From Paraburkholderia fungorum (lineage in GTDB: Bacteria > Pseudomonadota > Gammaproteobacteria > Burkholderiales > Burkholderiaceae), in NCBI RefSeq assembly GCF_900099835.1, contig NZ_FNKP01000001.1, forward strand, positions 3,286,001 through 3,350,000: a DNA stretch of 64,000 nucleotides, given 5' to 3'. Each line of letters starts with the position of its first letter. The first letter of the stretch is position 1. Below are positions 17,250 through 26,554 of the stretch, piece by piece. The notes under the pieces are model-generated. The model worked only from the letters and a program-made list of their open reading frames with translations, made no database searches and was not told the DNA's origin. Made by a program: the position numbers and the translations under genes.

Positions 17250-18818
17250 ATGTCTTTTGATTCCCTCGGCTTGTCCGAACCGTTGGTCCGCGCTGTAAAC
17301 GAACTCGGCTACACCACTCCGACTCCGATCCAGACGCAGGCAATCCCGGCTGTGCTCAACGGCGGCGATCTGCTGGCCGGCGCGCAGACCGGCACCGGCA
17401 AGACCGCCGGTTTCACGCTGCCCATCCTGCAGCGTCTCCATTCGATGCCCGCCGTCGCCACGGCTTCGGGCAAGCGCGCAGTGCGCGCGCTGATCCTCAC
17501 GCCGACGCGTGAACTCGCCGCGCAGGTCGAGGAAAGCGTGCGCGCATATGGCAAGTATCTGAAGCTGAAGTCGACGGTCATGTTCGGCGGCGTCGGCATC
17601 AATCCGCAGATCGGCGCATTGCGCAGCGGCGTGGACATCGTCGTCGCGACGCCGGGCCGTTTGCTCGACCACATGCAGCAGAAGACCATCGACCTGTCGC
17701 ATCTCGAGATTCTCGTGCTCGACGAAGCCGACCGGATGCTCGACATGGGCTTCATCCACGACATCAAGCGTGTGCTGGCCAAGCTGCCGCCGAAGCGCCA
17801 GAACCTGCTGTTCTCGGCCACCTTCTCCGACGAGATCAAAACACTCGCCGACAACCTGCTCGACTCGCCGGCGCTGATCGAAGTGGCGCGCCGCAATACG
17901 ACGGCGGAAACGGTCGCGCAAAAGATTCACCCGGTCGACCGCGACAAGAAGCGCGAGCTGCTCACGCATCTGATCAAGCAGCACAACTGGTTCCAGGTGC
18001 TGGTGTTCACGCGCACGAAGCATGGCGCGAACCGGCTTGCCGAGCAACTGAGCAAGGACGGTATCAGCGCGCTTGCGATTCACGGCAACAAGAGCCAGTC
18101 GGCGCGTACGCGCGCGCTGGCCGAGTTCAAGGACGGCACGCTGCAGGTGCTGGTCGCGACTGACATCGCGGCTCGCGGGATCGATATCGATCAACTGCCG
18201 CACGTGGTCAACTTCGATCTGCCGAACGTGCCGGAAGACTACGTGCACCGTATCGGCCGTACCGGTCGTGCCGGTGCGACGGGCGAAGCGGTGTCGCTGG
18301 TTTGCGTCGACGAACTGCAGTTGCTGAAGGACATCGAGAAGCTGATCAAGCGCCCGGTGCCGCAAGAAGTGATCGCCGGTTTCGAACCGGACCCGACCGC
18401 GAAGCCGGAGCCGATTCTGCGTCGCGGCCAGGGCGGCGGCGGTGGCGGTGGTGGCGGTCGTTCGCCGCGTCAGGGGCAAGGTGCGCCGAAGCGTGATGGC
18501 GCTGCGGCTGCAAAGCCCGCGCAACGTTCGGGACAACGTCCGTCGAATGGTCAGCAGCCGCGTCCGCAGGGTGCGAAGCCAGCCGGTCAGGGTGGCAATG
18601 GTGGCCAGGCTGGTCAAGCTCGCCGCGACGGTCAGCGTCATGACGATCGGCCGCGTGCTGTTGCCCACGAAGGCAGCGCTGCGCAACATGCGCCGCGCAA
18701 GCCGCAGGGTGGCAAGCCGCAAGGCAGCAATCCGGGTGCGTTGCTGGGCGGTGCGAAGCCGCGTAACGACGCGCCGCGTGGTGGTCAGCCGACCCGTAGC
18801 GGTCAGCGCGGGCGCTAA
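17250..18818 (+). CDS. rhlE: DEAD-box ATP-dependent RNA helicase, RhlE type
   Basis: 522-residue RNA helicase. Core motifs occur in order: Q motif ([11 protein letters not shown] ... [11 protein letters not shown]), Walker A AQTGTGKT (Lys51), PTREL, DEAD at 158-161, SATF and HRIGRTGR. RhlE-group enzymes unwind structured RNA in ribosome assembly and mRNA decay. The C-terminal ~130 residues are a low-complexity Gly/Gln/Arg/Lys tail including eight consecutive glycines, likely RNA-binding and disordered. ATG 17250 begins the family-typical MSFDSLGL; a TTG at 17235 would add five residues. A leader of about 200 bp could carry temperature control, unproven. Confidence 0.94.
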   Translation: MSFDSLGLSEPLVRAVNELGYTTPTPIQTQAIPAVLNGGDLLAGAQTGTGKTAGFTLPILQRLHSMPAVATASGKRAVRALILTPTRELAAQVEESVRAYGKYLKLKSTVMFGGVGINPQIGALRSGVDIVVATPGRLLDHMQQKTIDLSHLEILVLDEADRMLDMGFIHDIKRVLAKLPPKRQNLLFSATFSDEIKTLADNLLDSPALIEVARRNTTAETVAQKIHPVDRDKKRELLTHLIKQHNWFQVLVFTRTKHGANRLAEQLSKDGISALAIHGNKSQSARTRALAEFKDGTLQVLVATDIAARGIDIDQLPHVVNFDLPNVPEDYVHRIGRTGRAGATGEAVSLVCVDELQLLKDIEKLIKRPVPQEVIAGFEPDPTAKPEPILRRGQGGGGGGGGGRSPRQGQGAPKRDGAAAAKPAQRSGQRPSNGQQPRPQGAKPAGQGGNGGQAGQARRDGQRHDDRPRAVAHEGSAAQHAPRKPQGGKPQGSNPGALLGGAKPRNDAPRGGQPTRSGQRGR

Positions 18819-18828
18819 GTCTCTCAAG

Positions 18829-18857
18829 GCTTGCCGGGACGCTTAGGCCCGGCAAGC
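18829..18857. terminator. Hairpin between convergent genes
   Basis: GCTTGCCGGG (18829-18838) pairs with CCCGGCAAGC (18848-18857). It lies between the helicase and split-barrel genes, which converge. The T run is poor, so it may be a Rho-assisted or bidirectional end. Confidence 0.6.
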
Positions 18858-18894
18858 TGCTTAAGTCTTTAAGCCGTCGCCAGTCAGCCTGGCG

Positions 18895-19419
18895 TTACCG
18901 GCCAGCCGCAGCAGCGGCTTGTTTCAGGTGCTCGATCTGCCGTTCCCATCGATCGAGCACCGCCTTCCTCTCCCCTTCCAGCTCAAACGTCACACCACTC
19001 GTCAGACGCGCATATCGCACGCTCTGCGCCTCCGCTGTGTCGATCGAACCGGCCAGATAGACCAGTCCACTGTCGTCGCCAGTCACCGCCGCGAGCGGCG
19101 TGACCCGCAGTTGCACCTGATAGAAAGCCTCATCGCAAACGAAGCTCAGCGCGGCGCGGCCGTGTTGCGCAATCGCGCGCGTCGCGCGTGCCTGCGGCCA
19201 CAACGCGAAGCACAGCGTGCGCGAATCAGGCGCGTACAACTCGCCGACACCCAGCAACGACGTCCGCACATGACCGTTCGCATCCACCGTCAGCAGCGAC
19301 GCCGTGAAGCCCGTCTTGCTTTCAAGCGACGATCCGTCGAATAACGCGCGTACGGCGTCGGGCCATTCATCGAACACATGCTGATCGAGCGGACGTTGGG
19401 GGGCGGGAGAATCGCTCAT
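18895..19419 (-). CDS. FMN-binding split-barrel (pyridoxamine oxidase-like) protein
   Basis: 174-residue protein with the PNPOx-like split-barrel pattern: GFTASLLTVDANGHVRTSLLGVGELYA, CFALWPQARATRAIAQHGRAALSF and FYQVQLRVTPLA. Such proteins bind FMN, F420 or haem; the exact reaction cannot be set from sequence. It lacks the residues of true PdxH, so a role in pyridoxal synthesis is unlikely. Single gene, convergent with the helicase. Confidence 0.75.
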   Translation of the reverse strand: MSDSPAPQRPLDQHVFDEWPDAVRALFDGSSLESKTGFTASLLTVDANGHVRTSLLGVGELYAPDSRTLCFALWPQARATRAIAQHGRAALSFVCDEAFYQVQLRVTPLAAVTGDDSGLVYLAGSIDTAEAQSVRYARLTSGVTFELEGERKAVLDRWERQIEHLKQAAAAAGR

Positions 19420-19462
19420 GCTATCGATCCGGTTTGAAATTGACGAAGCTCAATCATGCCTC

Positions 19463-19497
19463 GAAAAAACAATGGCCCGCGAAGAAGCGGGCCATTG
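19463..19497 (-). terminator. Intrinsic terminator of ferritin-like gene
   Basis: CAATGGCCCGC (19470-19480) pairs with GCGGGCCATTG (19487-19497); on the minus strand the stem is followed by a T run (forward AAAAAA at 19464-19469). Confidence 0.9.
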
Positions 19498-19526
19498 TCA
19501 TTCATCTTCGCGTTTAAATCGAAAGC

Positions 19527-20354
19527 TCAGCGGAAGAACACATGCTGCGTAATCTTCGCGAGCGGATAGTGCACGCCCGGTTGAATCCGCGCCGGTAGAT
19601 CAAGCGGCTTGAGCAGCATCTTCACGCACATATCAGCGGACAGATTGCGCCGCACCAACGCATTGATTCGCGCCGCGCGGTCGCGGTTATACGCCGAGTC
19701 GTTGATTCGTTCAGGATAGCGAACCGCGAACACATGCCGCAACGCGATCTCCGAATCTTCGTTCTTGATTTCCATGACACGGCGCATCAACGCGCCGAGC
19801 ACCGCGAGCCGGCCATTGCCTTCGATCTTGTTGTACTTCTTGAAGAACTTGAAAAAGTGCTTGTAGTGACGGACTTCGTCAGTGCGGATGTTGTCGGTGA
19901 TCTGCTTGAGCACCGGGTCGTCTGAACATTCGCCGATCGCGCGATACAACGTGGCCGTGCCGGTTTCCACCACGCAGCGCGCGACCATTTCGAGCGCCCG
20001 GGTCTTTTCGAAATCTTCCACCGAGCAGGTCAGCGAATACTCTTCCATGAATTGACTGAACGCAGTGTCCCAGTCGAATTCGGGCCACACGTACGCGATA
20101 TATGTCTTCAGCGCGCGCCCGTGCTGCATTTCTTCCGGCTCCCATTCGTGATTGAGCCAGGCAGAAACTTCAGGGTCGTCGTGGAAAAAAGTGCTCAGAT
20201 TGCTGGTGTAAAGATCAGTGCCGCTTTCAATAAACGAAGACGCGCAAAGCAGTAAAAGCAGGTCTTCATTCGCGACAGCCTTCTGCCGATCAATGCGGGT
20301 GAGGTCGATGTCCTCGATCCGCCAGGGCATGACATGGTTCAGCTCTGTGTGCAT
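19527..20354 (-). CDS. Ferritin-like di-iron domain protein
   Basis: 275-residue all-helical protein with the two-metal pattern of the ferritin-like superfamily: SSFIESGTDLY, NHEWEPEEMQHGRALK, VETGTATLYRAI and DEVRHYKHFFKF supply Glu and E-x-x-H ligands. Similar proteins act as oxidases or oxygenases on lipids or as iron-handling enzymes; the substrate is unknown. ATG 20354 is chosen for its upstream GGAG; a longer frame to 20414 has no ribosome site. Single gene between two terminators. Confidence 0.85.
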   Translation of the reverse strand: MHTELNHVMPWRIEDIDLTRIDRQKAVANEDLLLLLCASSFIESGTDLYTSNLSTFFHDDPEVSAWLNHEWEPEEMQHGRALKTYIAYVWPEFDWDTAFSQFMEEYSLTCSVEDFEKTRALEMVARCVVETGTATLYRAIGECSDDPVLKQITDNIRTDEVRHYKHFFKFFKKYNKIEGNGRLAVLGALMRRVMEIKNEDSEIALRHVFAVRYPERINDSAYNRDRAARINALVRRNLSADMCVKMLLKPLDLPARIQPGVHYPLAKITQHVFFR

Positions 20355-20596
20355 CGTGTCTTGCTCCGAAAACCGTACCGACTCGTGGAGCGCGTTCGTG
20401 ACGCCCGCTCGCACGAAGGCGTTTCGCCATGTCGGATACAGCGCCTTGAATTAGAGTTAACCCCTTGTATCTTGCATCTTAGCCGGTGTTTCACAACTCT
20501 GCAGATAACCCAGCACAGACCATGCCGGAGGGTTCCAGTTCCAATTTGCAAGTAGGAGAAAGCTTCGGTTGGCGCCACACGTCGCGCGCGGCAGGC

Positions 20597-20624
20597 AAAA
20601 AAAAGCCAGCTCGGAAGCTGGCTT
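20597..20624 (-). terminator. Intrinsic terminator of second MHS gene
   Basis: AAGCCAGCT (20603-20611) pairs with AGCTGGCTT (20616-20624); forward A run from 20597 gives a T tail on the minus strand. Confidence 0.92.
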
Positions 20625-20679
20625 GAGTCTGGTTTGTCACACCCCGTAATGATTGTGGTGCGAACTGCGGCCTTCGTCT

Positions 20680-22056
20680 TCAGGCAGGCTGGGTGCCTCG
20701 CGTCACGCGCACACCGCGCATGCGCCACGCGACGATGATCAGCGAGATGCCCGACAGCACCGCCGCCAGCAGTACGTAATAACTTGGCGCGAGTTTGTCG
20801 CCGGTCAAATGGATGAAGGTTTCGACAATCGTCGGCGCAAAGCCGCCGAAGATCGTCACGCCGATGCTGTAACCAATCGAAAGACCGGTCGAGCGCACTT
20901 GCGTCGGGAAGATTTCGGACATCAATGCGGGCATCGGTCCCGAGTAAGCGGCCTTGAAAATACCGGCGACAGCCTGGAGCAACATCAGCGAGCCGATCGT
21001 CGGATGAGACTGGAGCCACGCGAACATCGGATAAATCAACACACCCATCAGGATCGACGTGGTCAGCATGATGCGAATCCGGCCGATGCGGTCGGACAAC
21101 GCGCCCATCACCGGCGACAGGATGAACTGCAGGCTGCCGTTGAGCACGACCACGGCAAACGACGCCGCCGCCGACATATGCAACTGTTTGACCGCATACA
21201 TTGGCATGTAAAGCTGCAACACGTAAACGCCGACCGTCGACTGCGCGACGATGCCGATCGCGAGCAGCAGGTTGACCCACTGGTTCGCGAACGAAGCGTC
21301 CTTCACCTCACTCGCGGCTGGCCGCTCGCCGGCCGCTTCGCGGGCTTCACGCGCCTTTTGCATCGCGAGGAATTCCGGCGTTTCGTCCAGATGCGAGCGG
21401 ATGTAGTAACCCACCGGCCCGACCAGCAAACCGAACACGAACGGAATCCGCCAGCCCCAGCTATTGAGTTGCTCGGGCGGCAGCCACGCGGTCAGCAGCG
21501 AGCCGAAAGCAGCGGCGGTGATCGCCGCCAGCCCCTGGCTTGCGAACTGCCAGCTCGCGTAATACCCGCGACGCGACGCGCTGTGTTCGACCATGAACGC
21601 CGTCGCGCTGCCGAACTCGCCGCCCACGGCGAAGCCTTGCACGAGACGCGCGAGCAGGATCAACAGCGGCGCGGCAAGACCGATCGACGCATACGGCGGC
21701 ATCACCGCCATCGCGAAGGTGCCGACCATCATCAGCGCGATGGCGAGCGTCAGCGCTGCCTTGCGGCCCTTGCGGTCGCCGTAGATGCCGAGCACCACGG
21801 CGCCGAGCGGGCGCATCAGGAATGAGATGCCGAAGGTCGCGATGGCGAGCAGCGTCGAGAGCCACTCGTCCTGCATCGGGAAAAACTGTTTGGCGATGAT
21901 CGTCGCGAAATAGCCGTAGACCAGAAAGTCGAACCATTCGAGCGCGTTGCCGACCGACGACGAAAACACGATCCGCCGCACTACCGCTTTAGAAAGCGGT
22001 GCGGCCGACGCGGCATGAGGGGAAGCTGCCGCCAGTGGCGACGGGGGGCTTTGCAT
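20680..22056 (-). CDS. MHS-family MFS metabolite:proton symporter
   Basis: 458-residue twelve-helix permease. Diagnostic segments are SSVGNALEWFDFLVYGYFATIIAKQFFP near the N-terminus, GIYGDRKGRKAALT in loop 2-3, GGEFGSATAFMVEH and GALSDRIGRIRIML. This is the same group as KgtP and ProP, so an organic acid or compatible solute is the likely cargo. GGAGAC precedes ATG 22056. It lies downstream of and parallel to the gamma-glutamyltransferase gene, with 395 bp between, so coupling is possible but not certain. Confidence 0.92.
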   Translation of the reverse strand: MQSPPSPLAAASPHAASAAPLSKAVVRRIVFSSSVGNALEWFDFLVYGYFATIIAKQFFPMQDEWLSTLLAIATFGISFLMRPLGAVVLGIYGDRKGRKAALTLAIALMMVGTFAMAVMPPYASIGLAAPLLILLARLVQGFAVGGEFGSATAFMVEHSASRRGYYASWQFASQGLAAITAAAFGSLLTAWLPPEQLNSWGWRIPFVFGLLVGPVGYYIRSHLDETPEFLAMQKAREAREAAGERPAASEVKDASFANQWVNLLLAIGIVAQSTVGVYVLQLYMPMYAVKQLHMSAAASFAVVVLNGSLQFILSPVMGALSDRIGRIRIMLTTSILMGVLIYPMFAWLQSHPTIGSLMLLQAVAGIFKAAYSGPMPALMSEIFPTQVRSTGLSIGYSIGVTIFGGFAPTIVETFIHLTGDKLAPSYYVLLAAVLSGISLIIVAWRMRGVRVTRGTQPA

Positions 22057-22451
22057 GATGTCTCCTGCTTTTATCTGATGCTTGATGCCTGATGACGCGT
22101 GTGAGCGCCCGGCTGTGGCTTGGGTGACAAGCGGTGAACCTGGAGCACGCGGTCGCGCTCCGGGTTTGTTTTTCGTGCAATAGGGGTGCTTTGGGTCGAA
22201 GTTCGGTAGTGCGCTTGCGAGCGCCGGCGGGTTGAACTGCTACATCAACCGCGCTCGGGCAGCCTTGGCGCGCGTGGCTCTGGAGAGACGCAGCCGTCGC
22301 GTAACCGTTCTGAGCGCCCCGCTGACCGCTACCTGCAAGCGACGCCCAACTGGAAGCAACAGCGCAGCCGCCGAATGCGGACGAAGGCAGCGAGCCCAAT
22401 CAACCCTCTCATCCGCCATCGCCGCAACCGCACCCGCACCACGCGAATCGC
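22057..22451. other. Intergenic region before the second MHS gene
   Basis: 395 bp without a convincing gene. It should hold the promoter of the minus-strand MHS gene; no clear -10/-35 pair is seen. Close to the start, short iterations of TGATGC occur (22077-22097). No terminator for the upstream transferase gene is apparent. Confidence 0.5.
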
Positions 22452-24089
22452 TTAAAACCCAGCCGCCAATCCATCACGACGACTATCGCTAGCCGCCACA
22501 TAGCCACGCTCCGGCTCGTTGCGATCGAGCTTCCAGATGTATTGGCCCGAGCCGAAATCCATATACGGATCGTCGACCGACTTGATCACGTGGCCCAGCT
22601 TCTGCAGCGCCTCAGCCGTCTTCGGATTGAGCGTCGATTCGATGTCGATCGTGAAATCGCGGTTGACCTTCCAGCGCGGCGCGTCGCATGCGGCCTGCGG
22701 CTGCTGACCGTAGTCGAGCATTCGCACGATGGATTGCAAGTGCCCTTGCGGCTGCATGTCGCCGCCCATCACGCCGAAGCTCATCACCGCTTCCTGCTGG
22801 CCGTTCACCTGCTGCGTCAGGAACGACGGGATGATCGTGTGGAACGGCCGCTTGCCGCCTTCCACCACGTTCGGCGACTTCGGGTCCATCGAGAAGCCGC
22901 AGCCACGGTTCTGCATGGCGATGCCGCTATCCGGCACGACGATGCCCGAGCCGAAGCCCATGTAGTTCGACTGGATGAAGCTGACCATCATGCCGCGCTC
23001 GTCCGCCACCGACATGTAGATCGTGCCGCCCGCCTTCGGCATGCCGAAATCGAATTGCGTCGCGCGCTTGTGGTCGATCAGCTTCGCGCGCGACGTCAGG
23101 TACGCGTCGTCGAGCATCTGTTCGGGCGTGACGTCCATCGAACGCGGGTCGGCGACGTAGCGATACACGTCGGCGAACGCCAGCTTCATTGCTTCGATCT
23201 GCAAATGCTGCGACTCGACGTTATCGACGGTCATTTCCTTCACGTCGAATTTTTCGAGGATGCCCAGCGCGATCAGCGCCGCGATGCCCTGCCCGTTCGG
23301 CGGAATCTCATGCACGGTGTGGCCGCGATATTCCTTGCCGATCGGCTCGACCCAGTCCGCGCGATAGTTGCGCAGATCGTCGAGCGTCAATGCCGCGCCG
23401 CCTTCGCGCGCAAATGCGGCGATCTGCTCGGCGATCTCGCCTTCGTAATACGCGCGCGGGCCTTGTTCGGCGAGCTTGCGCAGCGTCTTCGCGTGACCGG
23501 GGAAGCGCACGAGTTCGCTCACTTCCGGCGCGCGTCCGCGCGGCATGAAGGTTTGCGCGAAGCCCGGCAGATCCTTCAGTTCGGGCACGGCGGCGGCCCA
23601 CTTATAGGCGACGATGCTCGCCACCGCGTGACCGCGCTCGGCGATTTCAATCGCCGGTTCCATCAGATCCGCGAACGGCAACGTGCCGAATTTCTGATGC
23701 AGCGCTTCCCAGCCAGCGATCACGCCCGGCACCGTCACCGCGTCCCAGCCGCGCTTGGGTTGCTTCGCGAGACCGTTTTCCTCGCCGTACTTCTGCTTGA
23801 AGTAATCCACGTTCCACGCTGCGGGCGACACGCCCGACGCGTTCAAACCATGCAGCTTCTTGCCGTCCCAGACCAGCGCGAACGCGTCGCCGCCAAGGCC
23901 GCAAGAAACCGGTTCGACAACCGTGATGGCTGCGGCCGCTGCGATTGCCGCATCGACGGCATTGCCGCCTTTCCACAGCATGCGCAGGCCGGCTTGCGCG
24001 GCCAGTGGATGCGAAGTCGAAACGATGTTGCGCGCGAACACGGGCAGACGCGGTGTCGGGTAAGGGTTTTGCCAGTTGAAGCCAGTCAT
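22452..24089 (-). CDS. Gamma-glutamyltransferase family protein
   Basis: 545-residue Ntn-hydrolase. It covers the whole family: the N-terminal subunit (STSHPLAAQAGLRMLWKGGN, VVEPVSCGLGGDAFAL) and the small subunit starting at the predicted autocleavage and catalytic Thr356 in KAGGTIYMSVADE. GFSMDPKSPN and GVMGGDMQPQGH are further family segments. No signal peptide is evident, so it resembles cytoplasmic YwrD-type members rather than periplasmic Ggt; the acceptor is unclear. A longer frame to 24212 has no ribosome site. Divergent from glpR with inverted repeats between. Confidence 0.9.
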   Translation of the reverse strand: MTGFNWQNPYPTPRLPVFARNIVSTSHPLAAQAGLRMLWKGGNAVDAAIAAAAAITVVEPVSCGLGGDAFALVWDGKKLHGLNASGVSPAAWNVDYFKQKYGEENGLAKQPKRGWDAVTVPGVIAGWEALHQKFGTLPFADLMEPAIEIAERGHAVASIVAYKWAAAVPELKDLPGFAQTFMPRGRAPEVSELVRFPGHAKTLRKLAEQGPRAYYEGEIAEQIAAFAREGGAALTLDDLRNYRADWVEPIGKEYRGHTVHEIPPNGQGIAALIALGILEKFDVKEMTVDNVESQHLQIEAMKLAFADVYRYVADPRSMDVTPEQMLDDAYLTSRAKLIDHKRATQFDFGMPKAGGTIYMSVADERGMMVSFIQSNYMGFGSGIVVPDSGIAMQNRGCGFSMDPKSPNVVEGGKRPFHTIIPSFLTQQVNGQQEAVMSFGVMGGDMQPQGHLQSIVRMLDYGQQPQAACDAPRWKVNRDFTIDIESTLNPKTAEALQKLGHVIKSVDDPYMDFGSGQYIWKLDRNEPERGYVAASDSRRDGLAAGF

Positions 24090-24219
24090 GTCGAGCACTC
24101 TCAAAAGCGCGGCCCGGCTTTGAGAAAACGCCGGAAACCATGGGAACGTGTAAAAGGCGGGTAAGGCTCGCGTAAAACGCGGAACCCCGGATTGCAGCGC
24201 GAACCGGCCCAAAAAACAA

Positions 24220-24243
24220 ATTCATTTATCTAATGAATAAATG
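24220..24243. promoter_or_regulatory. Nested inverted repeats upstream of gamma-glutamyltransferase
   Basis: ATTCATT-TATCT-AATGAAT (24220-24238) overlaps CATTTAT-CTAATGA-ATAAATG (24223-24243). Two interlocked perfect 7-bp dyads lie 130 bp before the transferase ATG and about 210 bp before glpR. Likely an operator; which protein binds is unknown. Confidence 0.5.
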
Positions 24244-24451
24244 CGCAAATTGTCTGAATGGGTCGCGGCCCGCGCGTTCTTGACCACCGCAGGTCTTATG
24301 GATGTCGCATGAGTTGGCGGACAACGCGGTCGATGGTCTTACAATACGCTCCATCCCCGTTCTCGCGCTGTGCACGCAGTACGCGGCTTCCGGCTCAGCG
24401 TATCGCGCCGGCGTCATGCAGCGCCGATAAAAACCCACGTTTTCGAGACCC

Positions 24452-25231
24452 ATGACCCGAGACCCCCGCCTGACTCTCAACGCCCGGCAACAGGAACTGC
24501 TGGAGTGGGTGCAACGCGACGGCTTCGTAACCGTGGACGACCTCGCGGCCCACTTCGATGTGACGCCGCAGACGATCCGCCGCGACGTCAACTGGCTCGC
24601 CGACATGAACCTGCTGCGCCGTTATCACGGCGGTGCGAGCCTGCCCACCAGTTCCGAGAACGTCTCGTACACGGCGCGTCAGCGGATGTTCCACGAAGAG
24701 AAGCGGCGCATTGCGGCGCTAGTGGCCACTCACATTCCCGACCAGGCGTCGCTGTTCATCAACCTCGGCACCACGACCGAAGAAGTTGCCCGCGCGCTCA
24801 ACCGGCATCGCGGCTTGCGCGTGATCACCAACAATCTGAACGTCGCCAGCATGATGAGCGGCTATCCAGATTGCGAAGTGCTGGTGACAGGCGGCATCGT
24901 GCGGCCTTGGGACAAGGGAATCGTTGGCGAACTGGCGATCGACTTCATCCGCCAGTTCAAGGTGGATTTCGCGATCATCGGCACGTCGAGCATCGAAACG
25001 GACGGCACGCTGCGCGACTTCGACACGCGCGAAGTGCGCGTGGCCGAAGCAATCATCCAGCATGCACGCACCGTCTTCCTCGCCGCCGATAACTCGAAAT
25101 TCGGCCGCCCCGCGCTGGTTCGCCAGGGTCATCTCGATCAGATCGACGCGCTGTTCACCGACATCGCCCCGCCGCCCGACATGACCGAAACGCTCACCGC
25201 CGCCAACTGCCAGGTGTACGTCGCCGGATAG
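24452..25231 (+). CDS. glpR: DeoR-family regulator, glycerol-3-phosphate repressor type
   Basis: 259-residue DeoR-type repressor. The N-terminal helix-turn-helix (RQQELLEWVQRDGFVTVDDLAAHFDVTPQTIRRDVNWL) is followed by the sugar-phosphate isomerase-like sensor domain (LFINLGTTTEEVARALNRH, GGIVRPWDKGIVG, ADNSKFGRPALVR). Location upstream of glpD and glpK points to GlpR, released from DNA by glycerol 3-phosphate. An inverted repeat matching the known GlpR half-site sits before glpD. ATG 24452 heads the family-typical start. Confidence 0.9.
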   Translation: MTRDPRLTLNARQQELLEWVQRDGFVTVDDLAAHFDVTPQTIRRDVNWLADMNLLRRYHGGASLPTSSENVSYTARQRMFHEEKRRIAALVATHIPDQASLFINLGTTTEEVARALNRHRGLRVITNNLNVASMMSGYPDCEVLVTGGIVRPWDKGIVGELAIDFIRQFKVDFAIIGTSSIETDGTLRDFDTREVRVAEAIIQHARTVFLAADNSKFGRPALVRQGHLDQIDALFTDIAPPPDMTETLTAANCQVYVAG

Positions 25232-25540
25232 TTTGTCTGCCGCTATCGGCCATGCTGCAGCGCACGCGAAACTTCGAGTGAAATCAAGCTTCTGGCCGCG
25301 ACTGCAAACCGCCGCCCGCGCCCCGCTTTGTCAAAGGGAAAATTTTCTGGGGCCGCTTTGGTGTTTAACGTGCGGTTGACTACACTCCAGTTCCCTGGCG
25401 TGTGTTCCGCATTCTGCGTAGCGCCGGTTGCGTGAATCTGTCGTGTAAGCCGTACTTCCCGCCTGATCCTCTAGCGGACTCACTGGCCCTTCGCCAGTTG
25501 CCGGCAAGGCTGTCCGCGTTTGTCTGACATGGAGAGAACG
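25232..25540. other. Intergenic region glpR / small ORF
   Basis: 309 bp without a recognised gene. TTGACT at 25377-25382 is a good -35 candidate but no matching -10 follows at normal spacing. No strong terminator after glpR is visible. Confidence 0.4.
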
Positions 25541-25738
25541 ATGCTGAGTCCGCATGAATTCGCCACGTTGTTGCTCGTCAAAGACGCCCCCAATCAGGTC
25601 GACATGGCGCGAGAAGAACTCGACGCGCTACTCGAACGCCAGTTAGTGCAACTCGAACGGCTCGCATCGGGAAACGAACAATGGCGCGTGACGGAAACCG
25701 GCGATAGCGCATTGCGGGCGATCAAGCGGCTTTCCTGA
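25541..25738 (+). CDS. Small hypothetical protein, winged-helix-like
   Basis: 65-residue protein. The pattern MLSPHEFATLLLVKDAP ... ELDALLERQLVQLER ... QWRVTETGDSALRAI resembles the wing end of a MarR-like helix-turn-helix domain but is too short for a full one. ATG 25541 has GGAGAG at 25531-25536. Lies between glpR and glpD; no function can be assigned. Confidence 0.65.
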   Translation: MLSPHEFATLLLVKDAPNQVDMAREELDALLERQLVQLERLASGNEQWRVTETGDSALRAIKRLS

Positions 25739-25910
25739 GACATTTCTGATTTTTTCTGATTGCGTGGGCGCGCGGACGCTGCTTCCTTCGAAAGCGGCGG
25801 CTGTTTGGTTATGCGCAAGCCAACCCACAACTGCAAGGCAGAAACGTCTGCTGAAATTGCGTCACGCGCTTTCAGCCTTTTTAGTTTGCTTCGTATTCTT
25901 CGTGCGAGCA

Positions 25911-25955
25911 GGCCGCCAATAATGGCGGCCGTTTTGTTGCGGCTTGAGCCGCAAC
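25911..25955 (+). terminator. Two hairpins downstream of small ORF
   Basis: GGCCGCC-AATAAT-GGCGGCC (25911-25930) followed by GTTTTG, then GTTGCGGC-TTGA-GCCGCAAC (25936-25955). They lie between the small ORF and the convergent lipoprotein gene and may terminate both. Confidence 0.6.
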
Positions 25956-25961
25956 AGCCCG

Positions 25962-26336
25962 TCAGCCCGATCGCAACGTCGGATCAACCGTCGACCGCCA
26001 GCTCAGCGCCTTAGCCCGCTGAGCGGTGAAAAAATCCACCCATTGATTGCGCACCTGCGGATCGGTGCTCATGCCCTCGCTCGCATGGCGCTGCGCGATC
26101 GACGCCTGAAACGCGCAGAAATCCTCCTTCGACAACCTCCCACGCCGGTTCGCCACATACGCATCGAAAAACGCCGCGTAGACGTTTTGCGCGTCGGGGC
26201 CGTAGTCGACCGTTTGCGGACTGCACATCTGCTGCAACGCCTCGAACGACGTCGCACCCCGAGTGCCCTCCAGGCTTGGCGAGCTGACGCATCCCGCTAG
26301 AAGCGCTGCCGCGCCGATCATCGAAAGTCCACGCAT
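25962..26336 (-). CDS. Small predicted lipoprotein, unknown function
   Basis: 124-residue protein with a signal sequence MRGLSMIGAAALLAGC; the lipobox LAGC puts the acylated Cys at position 16. The mature chain is helical and soluble (NVYAAFFDAYVANRRGRLSKEDFCAF, QWVDFFTAQRAKALSW). No family recognised. ATG 26336 follows GAGGTGA. Divergent from glpD. Confidence 0.78.
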   Translation of the reverse strand: MRGLSMIGAAALLAGCVSSPSLEGTRGATSFEALQQMCSPQTVDYGPDAQNVYAAFFDAYVANRRGRLSKEDFCAFQASIAQRHASEGMSTDPQVRNQWVDFFTAQRAKALSWRSTVDPTLRSG

Positions 26337-26466
26337 TGATTCACCTCGAAATGGCTGCTGCCCGAGAGTATCGTCCGCGGCCGGGTGTTGCGCCACTGTC
26401 GCAGATAACTCTTAGGCTGCGCGAGTAACCCAACCGAACTTTACTTTTTCGAATATGTTCATTAAA

Positions 26467-26480
26467 GTTCGAAAACGAAC
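26467..26480. promoter_or_regulatory. GlpR operator candidate upstream of glpD
   Basis: GTTCG-AAAA-CGAAC is a perfect dyad 74 bp before the glpD start. The E. coli GlpR site is built on TTCG...CGAA, so this is likely the repressor binding site. Further TGTTC and GTTC half-sites flank it (26456-26460, 26487-26490). Confidence 0.7.
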
Positions 26481-26554
26481 ACGACTTGTTCGCGAGTCTC
26501 GTTCACTATGCTTCTTCAAGCCCCCATTCCAGATTCAACGCAAGGACCCAGCAG

